DNA of 64,000 nt from positions 142,672,660 through 142,736,659 of the forward strand of contig OX352772.1 of assembly GCA_947095535.1 (NCBI GenBank), written 5' to 3'. The position numbers and the translations under genes are program-made. Under the pieces are notes generated by a model. That model searched no databases, was not told the DNA's origin, and was given only the letters and a program-made list of their open reading frames with translations. Each line of letters begins with the position of its first letter. Position 1 is the first letter of the stretch. Source of the DNA: Poecilobothrus nobilitatus (lineage: Eukaryota > Arthropoda > Insecta > Diptera > Dolichopodidae). Below, piece after piece: positions 32,124-45,129 of the stretch.

Positions 32124-34038
32124 TCAACAATTGTGGCACTTGACTAAACCCACTTCATCACAATTCATGCACTTTAAAGCAATGAATTCAGCTGTAAAAT
32201 GATTGCGGTGAAGTGATTTCTTTGAACCATTGCAACACGGACAAGGTAACAATCTGTATCCTCCGCAAACTATACACATCACAGTTACATCCATCGACTA
32301 CAATAAATTTAATAATAATGATTTAGTTATACAAATATTTTTGTTTGAAAGTTATTATGGTGTTGCTTCTCTTTAGACTTTTATTATTCTGAATCCTTTA
32401 CCGATCCGAAGTTTTTAAAAATTATGATTGATCTATTTTCAAGATAAATGTGTTTGATCAAATAACCCGTATCAAGTAAATAAATCTACTATGCTGTCTA
32501 ATGTATAATTCTGATTAAACTTTTTTATTGAAAGATTTTATATAATATAAAATTAGTATAATATAATTAAATCAAAAATAAGTGCATACATATATACTAG
32601 GTGCTATAATTAATAATATCATATCGTATTATTTAATAATAAAGAAAAAAAATAAATCTTGTATAAAATAATTGATGGCGCACAAATTAAAATATTTGTG
32701 TTCATAGCCTTGTACAAATACTACATCTGAGTAATCAACGAATTAGTGAAAATAAAAATTTCAGAAGCTCAAGCTGAGGCAAATATGAATAATAAATGAC
32801 TAAGTGGATACTCTATACTGCTTACAGCAGTGGAAAGCAACAAAAATTGTTTAATTTGATTTGATTTAAATCATATAAAATATTAGAAGAATAAAATGGG
32901 GTAATATTTAGATATCTATTAATATTATAAGTTTTAAGTGTTTTTAATAGAATATTACATTAAATAATTGGACATATTGGTAATAGGTTAACAGCTGTAA
33001 TATTTTGCTTTGCAAAATTTCGAAATTGTTTTAGTAATTAATGAAAAATAATTTATTTTTTCGGCGAACTTTGAAAATTACGAATTTGAACACTAATATC
33101 CAGAAAAAGTTAAACAAAAACAAAGTTAAAATATAGAAACAGGCTCATGTGTTTCCAAAAAGTAAAATTTCACGTACAATTAGAGCCAATTTAAATACTT
33201 TTTTGTTATGTCTGAAAATATATTGTTTTAAACATATGATTATGAATGTGCATATGATTATGAATTTGACTTTGAAATTTGAAGTTAGTACCTATTTACC
33301 AAAAAATTATATAAGAATATTTGTCTTTATAAAAAAAATGCCCCAACATATATAAAATTTTAATAATATGTATTTCTATTTACTTAATAAATATCTCACA
33401 TAATATTTAGTATATAAGAAGGCATATGTAAGAGCATCCTGTATTTCAATTTATTATTTTCATTTCATATGGTTTCAAAAATTTTTTTTATGGTTTCATA
33501 AAAACTATAGCATCTGCTATCAGCTCTAAGATTGCTGCTACTTTATTTTAACATAAATCATTTATGAAAATTCAGTTCCAAAAATAGGTACGTAAAATCA
33601 AAAAATTTGAAATGTAGATATTTCAGTAAGTAATTCAAAATGTATGAGTAGTCTAAGAGAATGTGCACCTTTAATACCTTGTATGATTGTAATAATTTCC
33701 GTAATTCTCCCGTTTCATTTAACTTTTCAATTAAATCGGCATCCTGAAAAAATAAATTTTGGTTTAGTAATTTTAAAAGTTTTACCTAAAGAGTTCTTTG
33801 TTACGCCAATATACTGTCCTTCTACAAATAATTGTGGAACTTGAATTGTATCTGTCTGCATTCGCTCTTTTATTTCTTGTTGGTATTCAGAACTCATGAA
33901 AACATCTCGTTCTTCGAATTTAATCAAAAGTGTTCGTAAAATTTGTTTAACAGTTGCACATTTAGTATACGTTTCTCTAATTATACCCATGCTGGTTGTG
34001 TACACAACGATTTTCCCTAAATCTTGTTTTTTTAAATT
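32124..34038 (-). CDS. GRXCR1: Glutaredoxin domain-containing cysteine-rich protein (GRXCR1-like), last three coding exons
   Basis: Three exons with proper AG/GT borders join in phase 0: 34038-33805 (78 codons), 33743-33678 (22) and 32297-32124 (57 plus TGA). The first holds the glutaredoxin-like fold: KIVVYTTSMGIIRETYTKCA, KFEERDVFMSSEYQQE and QVPQLFVEGQYIG. The second reads DADLIEKLNETGELRKLLQS. The third is the Cys-rich zinc-binding tail with CIVCGGYRLLPCPCCNGSKK, ALKCMNCDEVGL and a terminal CHNC. This matches Drosophila CG12206/CG31559 and vertebrate GRXCR1, linked in vertebrates to actin-rich hair bundles. The canonical glutaredoxin CPYC active site is replaced by TTSMG, so redox activity is doubtful. 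Introns are 61 and 1380 bases. N-terminal exons lie further right or outside the window. No lesion is seen. Confidence 0.93.
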
Positions 34039-34524
34039 CTAAAAAAAAAGAAATAAAGAAAACAATCCTTAATATAATATGTATATTTTAAGCTATATGA
34101 TCATATATGTATTTAAATAAGTTATTCAAAAAGATAGAACGAATATCTTATATAAGAGCGAACACAATACTCTGAAGAAACAAATCTCATTACATTTAAT
34201 ATTTGTATTCAATAATAATACTATTTTAATTTATAAGGAAAGTTAAAGCGAGGGAAAAAGGGTTCCCATACAGGCAGAGGCTGTATATTACTGAGTGATC
34301 TCAATATAATGAAAATTAACGATATTCAAAATATGTACATATATTTTTACCTACATATATAGGATACAAAACTTATTAATTAAATAATAATAAAGAAAGG
34401 TTATATATGAATATATAGAATTATCTCTTGTTTTCCTATTAGTTGGTTAGTTTACATTTTTAAAGTTGAAAAAGTATCTCTCATTGCTATTTTTACCATA
34501 ACTGTCATTTTTTATAGATACTGT
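34039..34524. other. Intron sequence upstream of the glutaredoxin exon
   Basis: An A/T-rich segment beginning with the pyrimidine tract and AG acceptor (34039-34040) of the glutaredoxin exon. No further exon or repeat is recognised before the inverted repeat copy B. Confidence 0.5.
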
Positions 34525-36115
34525 TTATACCCGTACGATAGGATCGGGTATAATAAAATTATTCCTCCGTTTGTAACACCTCGAAATAAGCGAGCTAGAT
34601 ATACCTTCAAAGGTATGGATCGGATCAGAAAAAAATTCTAAGACTTTTGAGCCATGTCCGTCCGTCCGTCCGTCCGTCCGTCAGCACGCTAACTCAAAAA
34701 CTAAGAAAGCTAGAATATTGAAATTTACACAAAATATTTTGGGAGTAATTTGTAGGTTCCCTATTTTTTTTGGTTGAGTTTGGACCAAGCCTTAGGGTAG
34801 CTCTCGAACACCTAACTTTTAGATCCCCACATTTTTTTTGCAATAGAGCTATGAAGTTTTAACTACTGATAGATCTCACAAAAATATTAATTTTATTTTC
34901 AATAACTTTTTTGTGTAGCCCCACCCGTTACGGAGCTACAGCTCCCCAAAGGTTCAAAAAAGCTCTATATTTAAATTGTTATAGCACAAGTTGTATAAGG
35001 TATATCTTCATTTTGAAAACGCCAAACGATTACTACTTTTATTAGCTTTAAAAGTATATATACAATAAATATATATTTGTGGCATACGGTGTCTTAATTT
35101 ACCGTTATGTGAAACTCAAATTTTGCAAAATCCTTCAACCCTTCTATCTTCTAAACAGTTTAAGCTGGAAACTTGAAATTTTGACAGAAGTTAGATCTTT
35201 GAAAATAAGTATGAGTCATTTCAGAAATTTTTTTTGTATCACCCCCCGTTTAGGAGCTGTAAGGGGTCAAAAACTGAAAATTTCCTATTTTAAAACACCT
35301 GTAACTTGAACACCTGTTAAAATTTTTTTGAAGCAATACACAAAACTTAAAGCTTCAACATTATACTCTTATTTCTGTTAACAACTTTTTTTAATAATAT
35401 AGGGTTACTTTATAATTGACGAAAGTGTTACTTGATTTTTTCAAATTTTCTAACAAATTTCTTCAACAAATTTTTTGCATTTTGTTTTACTCGATAATTT
35501 GAAATTGTTGAGGATATAATGCGTAGTACATAAAAATGTAAATAAATAAACAACATAACGGTTGCTTGAAGAATTTTTATTTATATGATATTAATATATA
35601 TACATACTTATATAATATCATGTTTATTTAGATAATATCATGTTTATTCGTATATGTCACTAGTGAATGATAAGAGTATAAATGTATATTATATAGCGCC
35701 GTATTTACATACATATATGTATTTTACTGTACTTATAAGAAATTATTCTGTCAATGGAATATTTAAATATAATATAATATAATATTTAAAATTATATTTA
35801 CTGTTTTGTACTTAGTAAATTTAATATACATTTACCGCTTAGTATTAAATGGTACTATAGAATATTTGAAAAGTTTTGGATTGATAATCGTTATGTGGAA
35901 GGTTAGAATCTGCTTTAGCAGAATGTACATATAAACATATAGTTTGAATATATGTACAACCCATAAGTTCTAGAAATTATAAAATTCACCCTTATTTAAA
36001 AATACTAAAATATTAAAAAAATAATATTGTAAGCAAAGTGACAGGCTGTGAACATACTAACGGTTCGTACGGGTATCTAAGAGTTGACAAAGGCAACTGT
36101 ATTCTTCCTCGTTTT
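34525..36115 (-). repeat. Noncoding interspersed repeat, copy B (inverted relative to copy A)
   Basis: Its reverse complement matches 28550-30103 from AAAACGAGG to CGGGTATAA. The length is 1591 against 1554 bases. Shared landmarks are (GTCC)n at 34658-34681, CCCACCCGTTACGGAGCTAC and the end TTCTTCCTCGTTTT. No ORF is kept between the copies. No target duplication is evident. Confidence 0.85.
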
Positions 36116-36339
36116 ATTTTCGAATAAACCTCGACTCATGACTCAAATCTGCATGAAGCATAATACAAATCATTGCCGTCTTTTTAGATTCCCACCTCCC
36201 TCGCAAAAAAAAAAAATTGGAACATATTTTTAAAAATTATACACATAAATATGTCTGTTCGGAACCAAATTATATACATAAATATATCTGTTGGGTAAAA
36301 TCGGTTGTAGTTACAAACCTTTATCTTTAACTTACCTAA

Positions 36340-38590
36340 ATTTAAAGCAGTATATAACTGTAGGAATAAAAAGAGAGGAGGTGGAACAGTAATTTTTATA
36401 AAAAATAATATTAATTTTAATGAAATAGTTAAGGAAGAAAAATACAATTTTACAATTGTTGAAATTCAAAACACTTGGCTAAAAATTAAAATAGGTACGT
36501 TTTATAAAGCCCCAAATGAAAACAGTGCGCAATTTATAGAACATATGGAAAAAAAATTGGAAAAACAATCAAACTGCATCTTGTTTGCTGATACTAATAT
36601 CAATCTTTTTAACAGATCCAATTCATTAATTGCGTGTACAGACATGCTATCAACATCTGAGTTTAAAATTGTAAACAAAATTCACAGCACAAGAGATTCC
36701 GCTAATTCAAAAACCCTAATATATCATATTTTGTCAAACTTAAGTGATAAATATAATATAAATTATAAAATTAAAGAAAACGGTCTTTCTGATCATAAAG
36801 TATCAATAACTAAAATAAAAACTATCGATATTAAAAAAAAAAGCAATAAGAACACAAATTATAAATAAAACCGATTATCAAAAATTTTATAACTTAGTAC
36901 AAATCCAAGAACAAAATAATAACTTAACAGATATTGATACATTGATTAAAATAATCTAGGATGCGAAAAAGGCCAGTACGAAGAAAATTTTATTAAGAAC
37001 TAGAAACAATAATTGGATAACCTCTAATACACTCAAAAATATGAAAAGAAGGCGCTCCTTATATGATGCTCATAAAAAAGACCCAAATAATAATACAAAA
37101 AAAGACAGGTACGTGAAATGTAAAAGGGAAGTGACTAAAATAATAAAAGAAGCCAAGCAAAATCACATTAATAGCAGTATTGAAAACGCTGAAAACGATT
37201 CGAGAAAATTATGGAAAATCATCCACAATACAATTAAAAACAGTGAAGATACTATAAATAAAAATTTTTGTAATATAATCCAAAAAAATGGGAAAATTAC
37301 AGAAACTGATAGAGAAAATGCTAATGCTATGAATAAATTTTTTGGAGAATTCCCACCTCCCTTAGGAAAAAAAAAAATCAAAGAGTTTATAAAAGATTCG
37401 ATCGGATTTGATCCCAATCAAGATGGATTTTTAGAAAGTAGTGGTACTGAATCAGCAATTTCGGCAACATTAGAACAAATATACAATGCAATAGATGAAG
37501 GAATGTATGTAGGTGCTATATTTATAGACTTAACTAAAGCATTTGATGTTGTTAGTCACGCAAAGGTCATCCACATTTTGAATGACTTTGGAATAAAAGG
37601 TTTGTGTAACTCTTTAATAAAATATTACTTAATTAATAGAACACATTGTGTTAAAATTAATAATACAATTAGTGAAGAGCTAATATTACAGCGAGGGGTT
37701 CCACAAGGATCAATACTTGGGCCTTTATTATATCTTTTATACATAATGGATTTTCCAAAAAATAAATTGACCTCACAATATAATATTTATGCGGACGACA
37801 CAAATCTTATAGCTAAAACAAGAACCTTAAGTGAGCTTGAAAACATAATAAATAATTATATGAGGATTTTTTCTGACTGGTTGGATGAGAAAGAACTTTG
37901 CTTGAATGCTAAGAAGACAAATTATATAGTATTTAAAACTCCAAAAAAAGCTACCATGAAATTGATATCAAAGTAAAAAACAGCATAGTACAAAGAGTTA
38001 GTAATATAAAGCATCTGGGAATCATCATCGATGAAAAACTTAAATGGGACGATCACATAAACCATATAAAAAAATGTATTGTTCCAATTTCTATTGCAAT
38101 AAATAGGGCTGGTGGGTTACCGGAAAAAGCAGTAAAACTTGTCTACAATGGTCATATATTATCCAAAATTAGATATAATATTTGTAGCTGGAGTCACTGC
38201 TCAAAATTTCAATCAAAGAAATTGGAATAGTTATGAACAAAACACTGAAGTTACTCTTCAAACTTAGCTACAAGACTAAAACTTCTGAACTATATGAAAA
38301 AACTAATCAAATGGATATAAATCAATTGATTTACTTTGAGAAGTGCAAATACATTTATAAAATTGAAAACAATAAACTAAAATCAAATTTATTTGAAAAT
38401 AATGAGACAGGATGAGATACATAGTTACCAAACCAGAAACACGAGAAATATCATAGTACCGAAATCAAACACAACCATAAAACTTAAAAGTCTAAGATGC
38501 AGTGCAATAAATTTATACAATTCGCTGCCAAATTAAATTAAAAGTAGCCAAAATATAGACATTTTTAAAAATAAACTTAAAAATTTGTAA
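36340..38590 (+). pseudogene. Jockey-like LINE ORF2 (endonuclease and reverse transcriptase), 5'-truncated and deleted
   Basis: The endonuclease half (~36340-36840) has KKRGGGTVIFIKNNINFNE, LKIKIGTFYKAP, LFADTNINLFN and a late GLSDHKVSI motif. A connector leads to RT in 37041-37976. That part holds FIDLTKAFDVVSHAKVI, RGVPQGSILGPLLYLLYIMD and the catalytic NIYADDTNLIA. The RT fingers, between NKFFGEFPPP and GFLESSGTESAIS, are deleted in frame. A frameshift near 37970 precedes the KHLGIIIDEKLKW thumb motif, and a C-terminal piece ends at 38415. The element copied itself by target-primed reverse transcription; this copy is dead. Confidence 0.85.
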
Positions 38591-39059
38591 AGGAACTTTG
38601 AACAACTTAGAATTAATGTTTTTTTTTAACTTATTTCATTTTTAAATTTCAATAGTAAAATTTAAAAATATAAGTTTATAGTTATGCGTTTGTTGCCTCC
38701 AGCTTTTATTTTAATTTCACAGACTTTAAAACTTATATATACTTATATTTATATATATATTTGACATATTGAAATAAGCTTTTTCAAAGAAATCTCGATT
38801 GTAACAATATAGTTTAGAAAATTACAGAAAAATTTGCTATTAAAAATTTATTTTCTACTTTTTAGTTCAAAAAAGCTGTTTTTTAAAAAATTTTTTTTTA
38901 TTTATTTTATTTTATTCTTTTTAGTAACGACAAATATAAGTATTAAATTGATTTTTTTTTTTCCTTGTTTAATTTTGAATTTTTACAGTTGCCCTCACAG
39001 TCTATAATTATATTATTACCTGCTATAATATAGAATATATTGAATTTTTTTATTATTAA
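38591..39059. other. LINE 3' flank, AT-rich
   Basis: A/T runs and homopolymers follow the LINE; no clear poly(A) tail or gene is recognised. The segment leads into the tandem array. Confidence 0.5.
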
Positions 39060-41760
39060 TTTATTGTGCAAAATTAAGAAAACGTTGCATAGCTAAATTC
39101 AAAATTTAAATAAAAATATTGCAATTTTATAATTTTCTTTATTTTCACTTAAAAATGCTGCCCTTTGAAAACTTTGATTTATATACTGCCTTGTTTTTTC
39201 TTTCTTTTATAGCATGAAATTTTAATATTTCTTTTTTTCTATCTGTTATGTGTGTAAATATCAGATGTGCACATATACATAAGAAATAGCCTTTAAAAAT
39301 ATTTAAAAACAATCAAAGTAACATTTTTTGTTCTTTTTTTTTTCTATTCGCTTTTATTTTTTTTCCAGTATTACATTTTCCTTTTTTTTTGTTTTCTGTT
39401 GTTTAGGTACGCTACGAACTTATTTTTTTTTTTAATATTAAATTTATGCATACAGTCTATTTAAAAAATAGAAATTATTAAAATTTCGTTTATGTTTACC
39501 GTCCATTCATATAAATATAATTGTTGGCATTAAAAAATAATGAATCTATAACTACACACATATATACTGATATATTCATTCATATACATTTTATAGTAGT
39601 ATGGGTACTACGTAATGATCTGAACTTCTGATTGTTATATTGTATTATATATTGTGGCAAGATTTTTAAAAAATTAAGGAAACATTGCATAGCAAAATTA
39701 AAAATTTAAATAAAATTGTTATTGCAATTTTATAATGTTCTTTATTTCCACTTAAAAATGCGACTCTTTAAAAACTTTGATTCATACACTGCCTTGTTTT
39801 TTCTTTCTTTTCATAACATAACATTTTAATATTTTTTTTTTATCTGTTATGTACGGAAATATCAAACGTATTTTTTTTTCTTTTAAAATCATAACATTTT
39901 AATAGTTTTTTTTTTCTCTCTGTTATGTGGGTAAATATCAGATGTGCACAACATATACATAAGAAATAGCCTTTAAAAATATTTAAAAACAATCAAAGTA
40001 ACATTTTTTGTTCTCTTTTTTTTCTATTCGTTTTTATTTTCCTTCCAGTATTACATTTTCCTTTTTTTTTGTTTTCTGTTATTTAGGTACGCTAAGTATT
40101 TCTTTTTTTTTTTTTAATGTTTAATTTATACATGCATTCTATTTAAAAAATATAAATTATAACCTATAGAACATTCTGAATTTTTTTTTGTTCGTTTTTA
40201 TCTACCTTCCATTCATATGCATACATAAAATTTTTTTTTGTTCGTTTATGTTTACCGTCCATTCATATAAATATAACTGTTGCCTACATATTAAAAAATA
40301 ATAAATCTATAACTACATACATAAATAGCCATATATTCATTCATATACATACGTATCTATATTATGACCTGAACTTCTCAGTGTTGCATTATATCATAAT
40401 GCGGCAAAATTTTTAAAAAATTAAGAAAACGTTGCATAGCTAAATTCAAATTTTAAATAAAAATATTGCAATTTTATAATGTTCTTTATTTCCACTTAAA
40501 ATGCGACCCTTTAAAAACTTTGATTCATACACTGCCTTGGTTTTTCTTTCTTTTCATAACATAACATTTTAATATTTTTTTTTATCTGTTATGTACGGAA
40601 ATATCAAACGTATGTTTCTTTCTTTTAAAATGATAACATTTTAATTGTTCTTTGTTTCTATCTGTTACGTGGGTAAATATCAGATGTGCACAATATATAC
40701 ATAAGAAATAGACTTTAAAAATATTTAAAAACAATCAAAGTAACATTTTTTGTTCTCTTTTTTTTCTATTCGTTTTTATTTTTCTTCCAGTATTACATTT
40801 TCCTTTTATTTTGTTTTCTGTTATTTAGGTACGCTAAGTATTTCTTTTTTTTTTTTAAATGTTTAATTTATACATGCATTCTATTTAAAAAATATAAATT
40901 ATAACCTATAGAACATTCTGAATTTTTTTTTTGTTCGTTTTTATCTACCTTCCATTCATATGCATACATAAAATTTTTTTTTGTTCGTTTATGTTTACCG
41001 TCCATTCATATAAATATAACTGTTGCCTACATATTAAAAAATAATAAATCTATAACTACATACATAAATAGCCATATATTCATTCATATACATATGTATC
41101 TATATTATGAGCTGAACTTCTCAGTGTTGCATTATATCATAATGCGGCAAAATTTTTAAAAAATTAAGAAAACGATGCATAGCTAAATTCAAAATTTAAA
41201 TAAAAATATAGCAATTTTATAATGTTCTTTATTTCCACTTAAAATGCGATCCTTTAAAAACTTTGATTCATACACTGCCTTGTTTTTTCTTTCTTTTCAT
41301 AACATAACATTTAAATATTTTTTTTTTTATCTGTTATGTACGGAAATATCAAACGTATGTTTCTTTCTTTTAAAATCATAAAATTTTAATAGTTCTTTTT
41401 TTCTATCTGTTATGTGGGTAAATATCAGATCTGCACATATACATAAGAAATAGCCTTTAAAAATATTTAAAAACAATCAAAGTAACATTTTTTGTTCTCT
41501 TTTTATTCTATTCGTTTTTATTTTTCTTCCAGTATTACATTTTATTTTTTTTTTCTGTTATTTAGGTACACCAAGAACTTATTTTGTTTTTTTAATATTC
41601 AATTTATGCATACAGTCTATTTCAAAACTAGAAATTATTAGCTATAGAACATTCTGAATTTTTCTTTTGTTCGTTTATGGTAACGTCCATTCATATGCAT
41701 ACATAACATTTTTTTTTGTTCGTTTATGTTTACCGTCCATTCATATAAATATAACTGTTG
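39060..41760 (+). repeat. Tandem array of ~744-base units
   Basis: The marker CCTTTAAAAACTTTGATT(C)ATA.ACTGCCTTG recurs at about 39163, 39763, 40507 and 41251. The marker AACAATCAAAGTAACATTTTT recurs at 39308, 39988, 40731 and 41472. The last intervals are 743-744 bases, the first is shorter and more diverged. Units are AT-rich without an ORF. The last unit passes into repeat X (41472-43028), so the array and X share sequence. Confidence 0.85.
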
Positions 41761-43028
41761 CCTACATATTAACAAATAATAAATCGATAAATCAACTAAA
41801 TAATAATAGTTGGGAATTTGGGAATATGGTGTGACTGTGTTAGCAGATTTTTAATAGTACAGCACACATAAAAATATGCATACCATTTTTGTACATGTTT
41901 GTACCTACATATATATGTAGTAAAAAAATTTGGTTTTAAAAGTATGTAATTGAGAATATATTAAATTGCTTACTTCTAAATGCTAATGTTTTTGAATTAA
42001 AAAAAAATTATTTTGCTTTTTCTAGACGATGTGGATATACATATATGTATGTATGTACATAAAATATATTTTATGATTAATTCATAATTATTGTTATTGA
42101 AAAGAAAAATATTGTTGTTATTTACTATTTTTAAAAACGACTGGATTTCTTATTTTTAATATATTCTTTTTGTTGTTTAATGTTTTTACATAATTGGAAA
42201 TATATTCTTAGTTTTTATACTTCAGAAAAAGGCATTAGTATTGCAGATCATCATTCCCTAATAGATCTTAATTTAAAGGCAGCTCCCAATTTAGATATCA
42301 ATGTTAGGGCCATAATATGCCATTTTAATATGTTAAGAGTTTCGAAAGAAAAGCCCTATTTTAATTATAATTAAGAAAGGAAAAACACATATCTATATAA
42401 ATATAAAATAAACACATTGCTTTTATAAATAAAAATGTATACTAAAAATCAATTGATTTGATGAAAAAAAACTTAAACTTAACACTTGCTAACTAAATTT
42501 TAAGTAAATGCATATTAGGTTTTACACTGTGTTCTCATGTGCGGCACATTAATTTGTTTACACATTCATATCTTTTAAATTCATCGCTTTCAAACCAAAA
42601 ATATTTTCGAAGCACATATTATTACATATTTTGAAGTATGTACCTATGCATCTCTACACATACAATACAATGCCATGGTCTCCATAAAAAACAGTAGCTT
42701 TTATAGAAAAAAAAAACATTTATGTGTTACGTATACTATACGTATTGGTATTGGTTATGGTGAGTTTAGTAAATTTAGATAAAATGTTTTATTTTGGTTC
42801 GGTAATAATTCTGTTAAAAATTCTGTTATATCTTTGTATGAAAATTTAATTTTGAAATTAAGCTAATTTCTCTAATGTTTTTCGATATTATTATTTTAAA
42901 ATCATGTATTGTCATCGCGATCTGATCTAATGAAGAAAATTTCAAGTCTCTAGCTCAACGGGAAGTGTGTTTAAAATGACTTCTAAGATTCCATCCTTTA
43001 CCCAACCAAGTTAATAAAAAGCTGTTAA
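41472..43028 (+). repeat. Interspersed repeat X, copy B
   Basis: This is a full-length match to 30104-31645. The 64-codon frame is at 42180-42374 with only a few residue changes (GISIADHHS for GISGANHHS). It ends at the shared boundary AATAAAAAGCTGTTAA. Its second half lies within the tandem duplication starting at 42243. Confidence 0.7.
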
Positions 43029-43210
43029 AAAACAGATCAGTTGTGTTCTAAGCGTTGAACAGGAAAATATATAATAATATTTTCGCATAATATATAATAA
43101 ATAATTTTTAAAAGTATGTAGGTTTATAGTTAAATTTTTAGTTTATTTTCAAATAATTTGTTTTAATTAAAAATACTACTTTGACGAGATGAAGGGGCTA
43201 GGGGCTAGGG

Positions 43211-44182
43211 ATAAAAATTGGCCTTGGACAGTGAATCATTAATATGTTGCAATCAAGAGAGACCCAGTCGGAACTCGTCAATCATAAGATTATTAGAAGA
43301 GTAAGCAGAGGTACACCACAGATTGAGGTCCTATCACCACTACTATGGCTTTTAGCAATGAACAGAATTCTTAAAGAGATTCAGGATGAGGGAATGAAAG
43401 CCATCTCATATGTAGATGATCTAGTTGTATTAGTGCCTGATTAGTATCTAGACATCATTAGGGAAATTATGGAAAGAGCTTTAGCTATGGTTGGTAGATA
43501 GGCCAATGGTTGTGGCCTATGCGTCAACCTGAGTAAAACAGAACTAATGCTATTTACAACCAGAACCAAGAGTTCACTGGAGTTCAATTCTGATTTCCCA
43601 ATTCTGGGGTTTACTAATCCAAAAATGGATTCAGAGACATTTAGCCCTGAGTATCAAATATCTAATACCCAGGAGTAGTACTTCACCCGAAATAGAAATA
43701 AAAACTCAATAACCAAGAAAGAGCCCTGCATTATAAGAAGATGTTAGGTAAAAAATGGGGTTTAAAGCCAAGAATGGCTTTTTATATGTACACAGCTATA
43801 GTACGCCGAATCCTTACCTGCGGATCACTAGTGGGTGGCCAGCTTTGGAGAATGAGTATATCCGAACCCAGCTTGGTGACGTGCAGAGGGGTACATGTGT
43901 AAGTATTACGGGTGCGTTAAGATGAGCGCCAAGTAATGCACTAAATGCACTGATATACCTTCTCACGGTTGTCTTCATATTAAATTTCTAGCCTGTTGTA
44001 GCGAGATCAGACTTCGAAAAAATAAGTAATGACGAACAAAACCTTGTGGACAGAGCAGTATTCTCAGTTTGAGAGTTCATGATCAGCCAGATTCCACAGA
44101 TTACGCAATGCCAAGTTTTGGAATTGTTAAGAATTTCAAAGCAAAAATTCTATCAAGAAGGGAATGCAAACAGGAAAACCAC
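43211..44182 (+). pseudogene. Loa-like LINE reverse transcriptase fragment, duplication copy 1
   Basis: A 66-codon frame (43244-43444) holds RVSRGTPQIEVLSPLLWLLA and the catalytic-type AISYVDDLVVLV, in which Val replaces the Ala of the usual YADD. It is followed by stops and by recognisable thumb-region text. The copy is cut at 44182 by the duplication junction, where 44069-44314 forms a chimeric ORF with repeat X. Confidence 0.75.
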
Positions 44183-44968
44183 GCAGATCATCATTCCCTA
44201 ATAGATCTTAATTTAAAGGCAGCTCCCAATTTAGATATCAATGTTAGGGCCATAATATGCCATTTTAATATGTTAAGAGTTTCGAAAGAAAAGCCCTATT
44301 TTAATTATAATTAAGAAAGGAAAAACACATATCTATATAAATATAAAATAAACACATTGCTTTTATAAATAAAAATGTATACTAAAAATCAATTGATTTG
44401 ATGAAAAAAAACTTAAACTTAACACTTGCTAACTAAATTTTAAGTAAATGCATATTAGGTTTTACACTGTGTTCTCATGTGCGGCACATTAATTTGTTTA
44501 CACATTCATATCTTTTAAATTCATCGCTTTCAAACCAAAAATATTTTCGAAGCACATATTATTACATATTTTGAAGTATGTACCTATGCATCTCTACACA
44601 TACAATACAATGCCATGGTCTCCATAAAAAACAGTAGCTTTTATAGAAAAAAAAAACATTTATGTGTTACGTATACTATACGTATTGGTATTGGTTATGG
44701 TGAGTTTAGTAAATTTAGATAAAATGTTTTATTTTGGTTCGGTAATAATTCTGTTAAAAATTCTGTTATATCTTTGTATGAAAATTTAATTTTGAAATTA
44801 AGCTAATTTCTCTAATGTTTTTCGATATTATTATTTTAAAATCATGTATTGTCATCGCGATCTGATCTAATGAAGAAAATTTCAAGTCTCTAGCTCAACG
44901 GGAAGTGTGTTTAAAATGGCTTCTAAGATTCCATCCTTTACCCAACCAAGTTAATAAAAAGCTGTTAA
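44183..44968 (+). repeat. Interspersed repeat X, copy C (second half only)
   Basis: Near-identical to 42243-43028. It starts within the 64-codon frame (HHSLIDLNLKAAPNLD) and ends at the usual boundary. It arose by the tandem duplication rather than by independent insertion. Confidence 0.85.
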
Positions 44969-45129
44969 AAAACAGATCAGTTGTGTTCTAAGCGTTGAAC
45001 AGGAAAATATATAATAATATTTTCGCATAATATATAATAAATAATTTTTAAAAGTATGTAGGTTTATAGTTAAATTTTTAGTTTATTTTCAAATAATTTG
45101 TTTTAATTAAAAATACTACTTTGACGAGA

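Noticed and set aside
33644..33844. 66-aa plus-strand ORF
   Set aside because: Antisense to exons of the GRXCR1-like gene.
37163..37417. Minus-strand 84-aa ORF over the Jockey-like RT
   Set aside because: Shadow frame of the LINE reading on the plus strand.
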